Source: Parahaliea mediterranea (GTDB lineage Bacteria; Pseudomonadota; Gammaproteobacteria; Pseudomonadales; Halieaceae). Taken from it: DNA of 64,000 nt. Positions 9,647-19,092 of the stretch are shown in pieces (position 1 is the first letter of the stretch; every line of letters starts with the position of its first letter). A program made the position numbers and the translations under genes. The stretch is from positions 372,001 through 436,000 of the forward strand of contig NZ_JAFKCZ010000004.1 of assembly GCF_017255185.1 (NCBI RefSeq), written 5' to 3'. Under the pieces are notes generated by a model. It had not been told where the DNA came from, searched no databases, and saw only the letters and a program-made list of their open reading frames with translations.

Positions 9647-10088
9647 TGTAACGTATAAGGGCGGACCGGCCTGGCGCACCGGGGGGATCGCATTGGCGAT
9701 GCTGTTGTTGTCAGGGTGTTTCCTGAACTCGGCGACCATCAAGGCGCAGCCCGCCTCCGGGGCGGTGAAAATCGAGTTGGATGAAAGGGGATGCCCGCAA
9801 AACGTGGAACCAGAGAATGTCTTGCTCGATTTTGCCCAGCGCAGGCAGGTGGAGTGGCAGGCAGTGGATATGTCCACCGGGGAGGACGCCAGGGCGTCCT
9901 ACTGCGTCTACTTTGACCCCTTCGTGGGCAGGTCGACCAGCCGTTGTACCAACAACGGCAGCCTCCGGTCGCAGCCGGTTGATGCCGGGGCGCCAAAGAC
10001 GGAAGAGGGTGTGATTTACAAATACACGATCGTGACCGACCGTTGCCCAAGCGAGCCGCTGGATCCTAAAATCACCGTCAGACACTGA
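9630..10088 (+). CDS. small lipoprotein of unknown function
   Basis: A 152-residue product. A basic N-terminus, a hydrophobic run and a lipobox LLLSGC near residues 27-32 predict lipid attachment at Cys32 and an envelope location. The mature part has five further cysteines, enough for disulfides, and no family I recognise. The ATG at 9630 is chosen because AAGGAG lies seven bases upstream. It overlaps the 3' end of the TolB-like/TPR gene by 17 bases, which suggests translational coupling and a shared job at the envelope. It is not similar to Pal or other known TolB partners by eye. Confidence 0.75.
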   Translation: MESTRDVTYKGGPAWRTGGIALAMLLLSGCFLNSATIKAQPASGAVKIELDERGCPQNVEPENVLLDFAQRRQVEWQAVDMSTGEDARASYCVYFDPFVGRSTSRCTNNGSLRSQPVDAGAPKTEEGVIYKYTIVTDRCPSEPLDPKITVRH

Positions 10089-10102
10089 GTGTATTGCCGC
10101 GA

Positions 10103-10702
10103 ATGTCCTACAAAATCGCCATCGCCGAGTACCAGGCGGAGTACGTTGTCAAAAAAAGCCGGTTCATCGCCCGGCTGTTGCCGGTGCGCAACCGGGAGGA
10201 GGTCAATGCCGCGGTGGCCAAAGCCAGGGCGGACTACCCCGACGCGCGCCATCACTGCTGGGCCTACCTGCTGGGACCGCCGGCGGACGCCCGCGGTGCC
10301 GGCATGAACGACGATGGCGAGCCGGCGGGTACCGCCGGGCGGCCGATACTCAATGTCCTGCAGCACGGCCATTTGGGGGACGTGCTGGTCATCGTGGTGC
10401 GTTACTTCGGCGGCATCAAGCTCGGTGCCGGCGGGCTGGTGCGCGCCTACAGCGCTGCCACGAGGGAGGCCGTGGAGGCGGCGCCCTGTCGGCAGCGGGA
10501 GCAGCTGGCGTGCTGGCGTGCCCGGGGGGACTTCGCCTGCGAGCAGCCCTTGCGTCACTGGCTGGACCAGCACGGCGGCTACCTGGACAGCGTGTGTTAC
10601 GGCGAGCAGGTTCAGCTCGACCTGCGTGCGCCGGCCGCGCAGGCGGAAACGCTGGCGGCGCTGTGCGCGGCTCATCGCATCTCCCTCGAGGAACTGATTT
10701 AA
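10103..10702 (+). CDS. yigZ: YigZ/IMPACT family protein
   Basis: A 199-residue protein of the IMPACT/YigZ family. It has KKSRFIARLLPV near residues 17-28, DARHHCWAYLLG near 48-59, and the signature DDGEPAGTAGRPILNVL followed by VVRYFGGIKLGAGGLVRAY near 95-113. A C-terminal domain of about 60 residues completes the two-domain form. The family is conserved from bacteria to eukaryotes (IMPACT/YIH1 regulates Gcn2 in yeast); the bacterial role is not settled. The ATG at 10103 is used; an in-frame TTG nine bases earlier adds only MPR. It sits between the lipoprotein and xdhC genes on the same strand, with a 36-base gap to the latter. Confidence 0.93.
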   Translation: MSYKIAIAEYQAEYVVKKSRFIARLLPVRNREEVNAAVAKARADYPDARHHCWAYLLGPPADARGAGMNDDGEPAGTAGRPILNVLQHGHLGDVLVIVVRYFGGIKLGAGGLVRAYSAATREAVEAAPCRQREQLACWRARGDFACEQPLRHWLDQHGGYLDSVCYGEQVQLDLRAPAAQAETLAALCAAHRISLEELI

Positions 10703-10738
10703 TAGCCGGCACCATCGAGAGGATTTTGGCGGGGAACC

Positions 10739-11695
10739 ATGCGGGCAATTGACCAGGAAGTGCTGGAAGCGGCCAGGCGCTGGCTGGCGGCAGGGGAGGA
10801 GGTATGGCTGTGCACCATCGTCGCGGCGGTGGGTTCGTCCCCGCGCCCGGTGGGTTCGATGCTGGCCTGCAACGGCGCGGGGGGTCAGTGTGGTTCCCTG
10901 TCCGGTGGCTGCATCGAGGACGATCTTCTGGAGCGCGTTCGCTCGGGAAGCATGCCGGATGTACCGGCCCAGATCATCGAGTACGGTGTCAGCGCCGAGG
11001 AGAACGAGCGCCTGGGGCTGCCCTGCGGCGGTCGCCTGCGGGTTTTGCTACAGCGCCTGGGGCAGGTCGATGTGGAGTGGCTGGACCAGGCGTTGACGGC
11101 ACTGGCCGCGCGGGAGTGTATCCGCAGGGAAGTGACGCTGGCCAGCGGCGCCTGCCGGGTGCATCCCGCCGGGGCCTTCGCCCCGCTGGAGGTCAGCCCG
11201 GAGCGGGTGGTGCAGAGTCTCGGTCCGCGGCAGCGCATGTTGCTGGTGGGGGCCGGGCAGCTCAGCCAGTCGCTGGCGGAACTGGCCCTGGCGATGGACT
11301 ACGAGGTACTGGTGAGCGACCCGCGCCCCGTGCCGCGGGAACAGTGGGCCGGCCCGCGGGTACCGCTGCTCGCGGGTATGCCCGACGACGCCGTGCGCGA
11401 GCACATCACCGACCCCCACGCCATCGTGATTACCCTGACCCACGACCCGCGCATCGACGACATGGCGCTGATGGAGGCCCTCGACAGCCCGGCCTGGTAC
11501 GTCGGCGCGCTGGGCTCGCGCAGGACCACCGACAAGCGCCTCGAACGCCTGCGTCAGCTGGGCTTTGAAGACAGCCAGCTGGCCGCGCTGCACGCCCCCG
11601 TGGGCCTGGACATCGGCAGCAAGACACCGTTGGAAATCGCCGTCGCCATCATGGCGGAGTTGACCAGTTTGCAGCGCCGGCGCCCGGGGCAGTGA
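10739..11695 (+). CDS. xdhC: XdhC/CoxI family molybdenum hydroxylase maturation protein
   Basis: A 318-residue protein of the XdhC/CoxF family. The N-terminal XdhC/CoxI domain has CTIVAAVGSSPRPVGSML near residues 24-41 and the conserved CGSLSGGCIEDDL near 50-62. A C-terminal Rossmann-like domain has LLVGAGQLSQSLAEL near 162-176, then the family block WYVGALGSRRT near 253-263. XdhC binds molybdenum cofactor, promotes its sulfuration and inserts it into xanthine-dehydrogenase-type enzymes. The adjacent overlapping gene encodes a MocA-like cytidylyltransferase, so the pair should make and deliver a cytosine-dinucleotide or sulfurated cofactor. No molybdenum hydroxylase subunit genes are in the window, so the client enzyme is elsewhere. 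Confidence 0.92.
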   Translation: MRAIDQEVLEAARRWLAAGEEVWLCTIVAAVGSSPRPVGSMLACNGAGGQCGSLSGGCIEDDLLERVRSGSMPDVPAQIIEYGVSAEENERLGLPCGGRLRVLLQRLGQVDVEWLDQALTALAARECIRREVTLASGACRVHPAGAFAPLEVSPERVVQSLGPRQRMLLVGAGQLSQSLAELALAMDYEVLVSDPRPVPREQWAGPRVPLLAGMPDDAVREHITDPHAIVITLTHDPRIDDMALMEALDSPAWYVGALGSRRTTDKRLERLRQLGFEDSQLAALHAPVGLDIGSKTPLEIAVAIMAELTSLQRRRPGQ

Positions 11696-12255
11696 ACCTC
11701 GGGGTCCTGTTGCTGGCGGCCGGGTCCAGCCGCCGTTTCGGCGGCGACAAGCGTTTCGCACGGCTGGGCGGGGGCGATTCGGTCTTCGAGGCGAGCATCC
11801 GCGCGGCGCGCGCGTCCGGCCTGTCCCTGTGCGTCTGCCTGCGCCCCGACGATACCCGGGCGCTCGAACTGCTGGCGCGGTTGGGGGTGGATTCCTGTGC
11901 CTGCGCCGACGCGGCGCGGGGCATGGGGCATACCCTGGCCCAGGGGATTGCCGCCGCGGCGGACTGGGACGCGGCGCTGATCGCCCTCGCCGACATGCCC
12001 TGGGTTCTGCCCGCGACCTATCGGGCGGTGGCGGCCGCGGCCGGTCCGCGGCGCATTGTCGTGCCCAGCCGCGGCGGGCGGCGCGGTCACCCGGTGGCCT
12101 TTGGCGCGGCCTTCTACCCGGAGCTGGCGCGCCTCGAGGGGGATGCGGGCGCGCGGCGGGTACTCGCGCGCCACGCCGGCCGGGTGTGTGAACTGGAGGT
12201 GGACGACCCCGGTATCCTGCGCGACGTGGACCGTCCGGCGGACCTGGGCGGTTGA
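11692..12255 (+). CDS. mocA: MobA-like NTP transferase, probable molybdenum cofactor cytidylyltransferase
   Basis: A 187-residue nucleotidyltransferase. It opens with the family signature LLLAAGSSRRFGGDKRF (residues 5-21), has ADMPWVLPATY near residues 98-108 (metal-binding Asp), and ends with DDPGILRDVDRPADL, typical of MocA/MobA-like enzymes. The GTG start overlaps the xdhC stop by four bases (GTGA). It would add CMP (less likely GMP) to molybdopterin-Mo to make the dinucleotide cofactor of hydroxylases such as CO or aldehyde dehydrogenases. The assignment to MocA rather than MobA rests on its pairing with XdhC; base specificity cannot be read with certainty from the sequence. Confidence 0.85.
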   Translation: MNLGVLLLAAGSSRRFGGDKRFARLGGGDSVFEASIRAARASGLSLCVCLRPDDTRALELLARLGVDSCACADAARGMGHTLAQGIAAAADWDAALIALADMPWVLPATYRAVAAAAGPRRIVVPSRGGRRGHPVAFGAAFYPELARLEGDAGARRVLARHAGRVCELEVDDPGILRDVDRPADLGG

Positions 12256-12277
12256 GCGCACCGGGACCGCGTTGACC

Positions 12278-12682
12278 TCAGCCCTGGCAGGGCAGGTCCT
12301 GGGTCCAGACCACGTTCAGGTCGCGGGAGGTGTAGCGATAGCTGCCGTGGTTGTCCTCGATCACGTCCTGGTAGCGGATGCCCATGTCGAGTTTGCGCGG
12401 GACGCCGTCCTTCTCGTAGATGTGTGACGCCACGCACCAGGTTTCCCCGGTGTATATCGCGTTGTGCCACTCGCCGATCTGGTTGCCCACCAGGTGCAGG
12501 GTGGCCGAATACTGGCGCAGAAACTCGAGATTGCCGATGAATTCGTCGAGGCTGCCGGCGCTGAAGCCCGGGCCCTGCTGGGTGAAATCCGGTGTCATGA
12601 TCTCGCGCATGCGCGAGAAATCCCGGTCGTCGACGAACTTGGCGTACTTGGCGGCCAGCAGGCGCGGTATGTCGGTGTCCAT
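12278..12682 (-). CDS. SnoaL-like / NTF2-fold protein
   Basis: A 134-residue protein with the NTF2-like pattern: an N-terminal helix (IPRLLAAKYAKFVDDRD), then FSRMREIMTPDFTQQGPGF, and alternating strands ending in YRYTSRDLNVVWTQDLPC. Such SnoaL-4-type proteins include dehydratases, isomerases and many of unknown role; no catalytic residue set is conclusive here. It follows the S9 peptidase gene on the same strand with about 12 bases between them, so they are probably co-transcribed, with this gene second. It is convergent with mocA. Cytoplasmic; no signal peptide. Confidence 0.8.
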   Translation of the reverse strand: MDTDIPRLLAAKYAKFVDDRDFSRMREIMTPDFTQQGPGFSAGSLDEFIGNLEFLRQYSATLHLVGNQIGEWHNAIYTGETWCVASHIYEKDGVPRKLDMGIRYQDVIEDNHGSYRYTSRDLNVVWTQDLPCQG

Positions 12683-12694
12683 GGCGATATCCCT

Positions 12695-15151
12695 TTACTG
12701 CAGGTTTTCCTGCATCAGTTTGTAAATCCGGCGGTACTCGTCCAGCCAGGACTCCGGGTTGGTGAAGCCGTGCCCGTCGAGCGGGTAGATGGCGATCTCG
12801 AAGTCCGGTTTTTTCAGCTCCAGCAAGCGCTGCACCATCAGCACCGAGTCCTGGAAGAACACGTTGTCGTCCTGCATGCCCGAGGCGATCAGTAGCGGGC
12901 GTTGCAGACCCTCCACATGGTTGATCGGCGAGCTCTTTTGATAGGCCTCGGGGTCCACCAGGGGCGTGTTCAGTATGCGCCGGGTGTAGTCGTTCTCGTA
13001 GTGCATCCAGTCCGCCACCGGGCGCAGCGCCGCCCCCGCGGCGAAGGCCTCCGGCGCCCGGAACAGGGCCATGAAGCTCATGAAGCCGCCGTAGGAGCCG
13101 CCATAGATGCCCACCCGCTGGCGGTCCACGCCCTGGGATTCAACCAGGTAGTCGATGCCGTCGAGGTAGTCCTCGAGTTCCGGGTGGCCCATCTGCCGGT
13201 AGATCGCGGTGCGCCAGTCGCTGCCGTAGCCCTTGGAGGCGCGGTAGTCCATGTCCAGCACCACGAAACCGGCGTTGGCCAGCACGGTGTGGAACATGAA
13301 CTCGCGGAAGTAATAGGGCCAGCCCATGTGGGCGTTCTGGGTATAGCCCGCGCCGTGCACGAACATCACCGCGGGGTAGGACTTCGCCGGGTCGTGGTCG
13401 GGCGGCAGGTAGAGCTTGGAGTAGATGGGCCGGTTGACGTGGGAAGAGGGCACTTCGACAATCTCGGGCACGTTCCAGTCGATGCTGTCGTAGCGCGCGG
13501 AGACGGTGTCGGTGAGCTGGCGCAGCTCGCCGCTGCCGTCGCTGGCGCCGAGGTAGAGGTCGGCGTGGCGGTCGTACCAGGAGCGCAGGATCAGCAAGCG
13601 GTCACCGGCCGGTGACAGCGAGAAGCTGCTGACGCCGTCCAGGTCGCTGACCTGTTGCAGGTCGCCGCCGGCAAGGGGCACGCGGTAGACCTCGTAGTTG
13701 CCCGGGTGCGCGCGGTTGGCCACCACATAGGCAAAGTTTTCCGCCGGATCGATGGCGGGCTCGCGGACCACGAAGTCGCCGCCGGTCAGTGCCCGGGCGC
13801 GACGCTCGTCGATGGCCTTCAGGTAGAGGTGCGAATAGCCGGATTCCTCCGACAGGAACCACAGGCGGCGGCTGTCCCGCAGCCAGCCGAACTCGTTGTA
13901 GGCCCAGTTGATCCAGGCGCTGTCACGCAGCCGGTGCTGAAGCCGTGGCGCCGGGGCGTCGTCCTCTTCGCTGTCGAGGGTCACCAGCCAGCGGTCCTTG
14001 AAGTCGTTGGCGGTGATTTGCGCCACCAGGTGGCGACCGTCGGGGCTCCAGGCCAGGCCGGTAACAGAGATATCGCGCCGGGCGGGGGCCGCCAGGGCCG
14101 CTTTCACCTGCTCGCGATCGGCGCCCCGCGCGGTGTGCCACTCCAGTGCCGACTTGCGCAGCCTGGCCAGCGGGTCCTCGTCGATACCGGGAAGGCTGCC
14201 GAAGTCCACCGGGGTGATGCTGCCGCTGTCCAGGTCGACCAGTAGCAGCGTCTGTGGCGACTGGGTATTGCGGCCGACCCGGGTGCGCACTTCGCGCACC
14301 GACACGTAGCCGTCGGCGTTTACGTAGTTGGGCATGCTGCCCTTGCGCCCGGCATCCCCGTTCCTGGCGGTGACCACCAGGGCGAGTTGGCGGTGGCCGG
14401 GGGAAAGCTGGCGTTCGAGCACCCGGTACTCGTCCCCCAGGTAGATGGGTGGCGGGCGCAGGTCGCGTTCGCCGGTGGCCTGGGCCGCGCTGTCCTCGCG
14501 GCGCAGGGTTTCCACCACGGTGCGATAGTTGCGCAACTGGTGCGCGCGCAGGACATCGAAGGCCGGCTCGGCATCCGGGTCGTCTTCCTCGCGCAGGTCG
14601 GTCAGCTGTGCGGTGGTGGCGGTGTCGAGCCCGTAGGCAAAAAACTGTCCGTCGCGAAGGAAGCTCAGGCGACGGCCGTCGGAACTGAAGCGCAGTTGGC
14701 TTTCGTCGCTGGCCGTGGCGGTCACGCGGCGGATGACGCCGTCCGGCAGGTGCCTGAGATACACATCGCCCTGGCGCAGCCAGGCCACCGCCGAGCGGTC
14801 GGCGCTGTAGACCTTGTCCCGTCCGCTGTCGGCGGGCGCCGTGGTTTCGTCCACCTTCTGCGCGCTGTCCGCGTCCAGCGCCAGCCGGTAGAGATCGCTG
14901 AAATCCTCTCCCTCGCGCTTTTGGCGGTAGTAGACGCTGCCACCGTCGTCGGACCAGTGGGGCGACTGCGGCGCGTTGCCGATCCAGTCGGGGTCGGACA
15001 TGATCAGTTCCAGCGTTGGCTGCTCCGGGACGGCGGGACTGGCATGCGCCGATGTCGAGGCCGAGGCAGCCGTGGAGGCCGCGGTGGAAATGGCGGGGTA
15101 AAGAACGGCTGATGCAATCCCCAACGCGGCGGTGGCGAGTCTCAGTTTCAC
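12695..15151 (-). CDS. secreted S9 family prolyl oligopeptidase/dipeptidyl peptidase
   Basis: An 818-residue serine peptidase. A signal peptide (about residues 1-25, ending near ISTAAS) is followed by an Ala/Ser-rich linker. A beta-propeller region resembling DPP IV covers about 50-570, and a C-terminal alpha/beta-hydrolase domain completes it. The catalytic Ser is in GIYGGSYGGF near residue 685, the Asp in ASGMQDDNVFF near 762 and the His in DGHGFTNP near 793. It would cleave short proline-containing or similar peptides in the periplasm. The GTG start is supported by GGAG eight bases upstream and by the signal peptide; longer in-frame starts give no signal sequence. A small NTF2-fold gene follows on the same transcript. 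Confidence 0.9.
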   Translation of the reverse strand: MKLRLATAALGIASAVLYPAISTAASTAASASTSAHASPAVPEQPTLELIMSDPDWIGNAPQSPHWSDDGGSVYYRQKREGEDFSDLYRLALDADSAQKVDETTAPADSGRDKVYSADRSAVAWLRQGDVYLRHLPDGVIRRVTATASDESQLRFSSDGRRLSFLRDGQFFAYGLDTATTAQLTDLREEDDPDAEPAFDVLRAHQLRNYRTVVETLRREDSAAQATGERDLRPPPIYLGDEYRVLERQLSPGHRQLALVVTARNGDAGRKGSMPNYVNADGYVSVREVRTRVGRNTQSPQTLLLVDLDSGSITPVDFGSLPGIDEDPLARLRKSALEWHTARGADREQVKAALAAPARRDISVTGLAWSPDGRHLVAQITANDFKDRWLVTLDSEEDDAPAPRLQHRLRDSAWINWAYNEFGWLRDSRRLWFLSEESGYSHLYLKAIDERRARALTGGDFVVREPAIDPAENFAYVVANRAHPGNYEVYRVPLAGGDLQQVSDLDGVSSFSLSPAGDRLLILRSWYDRHADLYLGASDGSGELRQLTDTVSARYDSIDWNVPEIVEVPSSHVNRPIYSKLYLPPDHDPAKSYPAVMFVHGAGYTQNAHMGWPYYFREFMFHTVLANAGFVVLDMDYRASKGYGSDWRTAIYRQMGHPELEDYLDGIDYLVESQGVDRQRVGIYGGSYGGFMSFMALFRAPEAFAAGAALRPVADWMHYENDYTRRILNTPLVDPEAYQKSSPINHVEGLQRPLLIASGMQDDNVFFQDSVLMVQRLLELKKPDFEIAIYPLDGHGFTNPESWLDEYRRIYKLMQENLQ

Positions 15152-15291
15152 GGGATATCTCCGGTAATCCCCACGGGCGCCTGCAGTCCCGGCGGGTGAG
15201 TGGTATATTAGCGGGCTGGCCCAATCACAGCGGGGCGGGCCCGCTGCCAACCCTATAGCATCTGTTCCCCTCGACTCAAGGTTTTCACGCT

Positions 15292-16344
<1,053 letters not shown>

Positions 16345-16397
16345 CCGCCAGCCGCCTCGCGCAAAGAGGCCCCGGCAAGCACAGAAAGCTGAACCAC

Positions 16398-16417
16398 GGG
16401 GGGCCGCAACGGCCCCC
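16398..16417 (+). terminator. GC-rich hairpin after the DAHP synthase gene
   Basis: A stem of GGGGGCCG pairing with CGGCCCCC around a CAA loop, 54 bases after the DAHP synthase stop. There is no T-run behind it, so it may stall or protect the 3' end rather than act as a strong intrinsic terminator. Confidence 0.4.
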
Positions 16418-16483
16418 GGCTAGCGCCCGCTCGACGGGGGCGATACATTCGGTGCATCACAGGCAGACACACGAGGACCGCCC

Positions 16484-17341
16484 ATGCACCTTGGTTTCAG
16501 TTCCATGAACACCGCCGACGATCCACCGCCGGCGGAACTCGCCCGCACCCTCGAGGAGGCCGGTTTCGAGTCGCTGTGGTACGGTGAACACAGCCACATT
16601 CCGGTGTCCCGTCGCACCCCGTATCCCCCCGGTGGCGAGCTGCCGGAACCCTACAAGAAAATGATGGACCCCTATCTGTCGCTGATGGCCGCGGCGGCCG
16701 CCACCGAGCGGCTCAAGCTCGGGACCGGTATCGCCCTGCTGCTGGAGCGGGAATTGTTCTCCCAGGCCAAGACCATCGGCACCCTCGACAGGCTCAGCAA
16801 CGGCCGCCTGCTGATCGGCTGCGGCGTGGGCTGGAACGAAGAGGAGTTCGAGAACGCCACCCACCTGCCCTGGAAGCGGCGCTATCTGGCGATCAAGGAA
16901 CTGGTCGCCGCCCAGCGCGCCCTGTTCGGCGAAGCCGAGCCGGAGTTCCATGGCGAACTGATCGACTTCGATCCGGTGTGGTTCGAGCCCAAGCCGGTCC
17001 AGCGCGGCGGCCCGCCCGTCGTTTTCGGTGCCATGGGACCGCTGGGCGTGCGCCATGCCGCCGAGTGGGCGGATGGCTGGATGCCCGTCGATGTGGCGAT
17101 GCCCGACGTGGCGGCCGGCGTCGCGGATTTTCGCCGCCAGGTGAGCGAGGCCGGCCGCGACCCGGACGATGTCGAAATCACCTTGGTGGTGATGGCTCCC
17201 GTGACCGCCGATTTGCTCAAGTCCTACCGCGACCTGGGTATCCAGCGTTGCAACATCGGTGTCGGGGTCGAGAACTGGGATCGCCCGGACATTGTGATGC
17301 CGATGATCGAGGAGTTCGCCCGCCTGATTCCCCAGCTCTGA
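16484..17341 (+). CDS. luciferase-like (LLM class) flavin/F420-dependent oxidoreductase
   Basis: A 285-residue TIM-barrel oxidoreductase of the LLM/bacterial-luciferase superfamily. The N-terminus HLGFSSMNTADD is followed by FESLWYGEHSHIPVS near residues 28-42, then LKLGTGIALLLERE and FSQAKTIGTLDRLSNGRLLIGCGVGWNEEEF near 90-125, the characteristic flavin/F420-binding segment. C-terminal strands are typical of the TIGR03619-like F420 subgroup. Whether this organism makes F420 is unknown; such proteins in gammaproteobacteria may use FMN. The substrate is not predictable from the sequence. It is a single gene between DAHP synthase and the MscS channel, about 70 bases from the latter. Confidence 0.88.
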   Translation: MHLGFSSMNTADDPPPAELARTLEEAGFESLWYGEHSHIPVSRRTPYPPGGELPEPYKKMMDPYLSLMAAAAATERLKLGTGIALLLERELFSQAKTIGTLDRLSNGRLLIGCGVGWNEEEFENATHLPWKRRYLAIKELVAAQRALFGEAEPEFHGELIDFDPVWFEPKPVQRGGPPVVFGAMGPLGVRHAAEWADGWMPVDVAMPDVAAGVADFRRQVSEAGRDPDDVEITLVVMAPVTADLLKSYRDLGIQRCNIGVGVENWDRPDIVMPMIEEFARLIPQL

Positions 17342-17411
17342 CCCCGCCCGGCGCCAGCCAGCTGTGCTACTGTAACAGTGGTGCTGGTGCCGATGTGGGA
17401 GGAGGGCAGGC

Positions 17412-19091
17412 GTGCGGCTTAGACAATCGATTTTCACGACCCTGGTCGCATTGTGCTGTTGCCTGCCGCTACCGCGGGCCGCGGCGCAGGACCCGTCGAC
17501 CGCGCCGGTGGTGCTCGAGGTCGAGCCCCTGGTGGAGCAGGTCGAGGAGCAGGTGCGCGAAATCAAGTTGCTCACCGAGCGCCTGGAGGTGGCGGGGCCC
17601 CAGGACCGCAATCCCCTGTTGTACCGCCGCGACCTGCGCAGCCTGGAGCTGGTCAAGCTGATGGACGAACTGACGCCCAGGGTGATGGCCCTGCCCGAGG
17701 CCGATCCGCAGCGCATCGCCCTGGTCGAGCGCCTGCGCGGCGACCTGGCCGATATCAGCCGGTCGATCTTCGAGCGCACCGAAGACCTCGATGCGCGAAT
17801 CGACAAACAGACCGCCTCCCTCGAGGAGCTGACCGGCGTCGAGCGTATCGAGGGCGAGGCCTACCTGAAGGGGCTCGAGGAGCTGCGCTATCGTTACTAC
17901 GAAGCCCTGATCGCTTTTTCCCAGCGCCGGCAGGGGCTGGGCCTCCCCGAGCTTTCGGTACTCAAGAACCTGCCACAGGAGTTGTTCCAGTACGCCGAAA
18001 TACAGGTGGGCAAGGTGGAATTCGCCGGCGCGGCGATCAAGGAGCTGCAGAAGCGGGTCAAGGTGCGGCCGGACCAGGCGGAACTTTCCGGGGCCCTGGA
18101 AGAGCTGCGCATCGAACGCGCGCGCCACATGGGCGACCTGCGCATGGCCATCGAGTTGATGGACCAGCTGGGCTTGGACAGCACGCCCTATCGCACCGTG
18201 ATCCTGCAGCAGGGAGACATGGTGTCGATCAGCCTGTTCGACACCGGGGTGTTCCTGGGCATGGTGCGCGACAGCTGGAGACAGTTGCGCCAGACCCTGG
18301 TGGAAAACGCCCCGGACGGGGTGTTCCGCTTCCTCCTGTTCATTGCCACCCTGATGTTGTTTTTCTGGTTTGCACGGGCTATGCGCCGGCTGGTGCGCAG
18401 CGGTCTCGACCGTTCATCGTTGAATATCTCCACGCTGCTCAAGGACATCCTGGTGTCGGTGTCGGGCGGCACGGTACTGATGCTGGGCTTCCTGATGGCC
18501 CTGTCGCAGATGGGCATCTCACTGGGGCCGATGCTCGCCGGCCTCGGGGTGGCGGGTTTCATTGTCGGTTTTGCGTTGCAGGATACGCTGTCCAATTTCG
18601 CCTCCGGGGCGATGATCCTGATCTACCGTCCCTATGACGTGGACGACTATGTGGAGGTGGCCGGCGTGGCCGGGCTGGTCAAGAAAATGACCCTGGTGTC
18701 CACCACCATCGCGACCTTCGATAACCAGATTCTGGTGGTGCCCAACAACAAGATCTGGGGCGACGTGATCAAGAACGTCACCCAGCAGCGGGTGCGCAGG
18801 GTGGACCTGATGTTCGGTATCAGTTACTCGGACGACATCCCGCGCACCGAGGCGGTGTTGCAGGACGTGGTAACCAGCCACGAAAAAGTACTGCGCTCAC
18901 CCGAGCCGGCGATCAAGGTCCACTCCCTCGGCGACTCGTCGGTCAACATCGCGGTGCGCCCCTGGGTACGGACCGAGGACTACTGGGATGTGTACTGGGA
19001 CCTGACCCGCGCGGTGAAAATGCGGTTCGACGAGGAGGGTATCACCATTCCCTTCCCGCAGCGCGACGTGCATTTCTACCAGAGCACGTAG
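17412..19091 (+). CDS. MscS family mechanosensitive ion channel with periplasmic N-domain
   Basis: A 559-residue protein. A signal-peptide-like start (residues 1-26, ending ...AAAQ) leads into a long helical, charged, probably periplasmic domain (about 30-290) with coiled-coil character. Two membrane helices lie near 300-325 and 340-368. The MscS pore helix region is GLGVAGFIVGFALQDTLSNF near 376-395. The beta domain follows with YRPYDVDDYVEV and VSTTIATFDNQILVVPNNK near 430-450, and a C-terminal alpha/beta vestibule domain. It should release solutes upon hypo-osmotic shock. The GTG start gives the signal peptide. The stop is one base from the end of the convergent DUF481 gene. Confidence 0.93.
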   Translation: MRLRQSIFTTLVALCCCLPLPRAAAQDPSTAPVVLEVEPLVEQVEEQVREIKLLTERLEVAGPQDRNPLLYRRDLRSLELVKLMDELTPRVMALPEADPQRIALVERLRGDLADISRSIFERTEDLDARIDKQTASLEELTGVERIEGEAYLKGLEELRYRYYEALIAFSQRRQGLGLPELSVLKNLPQELFQYAEIQVGKVEFAGAAIKELQKRVKVRPDQAELSGALEELRIERARHMGDLRMAIELMDQLGLDSTPYRTVILQQGDMVSISLFDTGVFLGMVRDSWRQLRQTLVENAPDGVFRFLLFIATLMLFFWFARAMRRLVRSGLDRSSLNISTLLKDILVSVSGGTVLMLGFLMALSQMGISLGPMLAGLGVAGFIVGFALQDTLSNFASGAMILIYRPYDVDDYVEVAGVAGLVKKMTLVSTTIATFDNQILVVPNNKIWGDVIKNVTQQRVRRVDLMFGISYSDDIPRTEAVLQDVVTSHEKVLRSPEPAIKVHSLGDSSVNIAVRPWVRTEDYWDVYWDLTRAVKMRFDEEGITIPFPQRDVHFYQST

Positions 19092-19092
19092 C

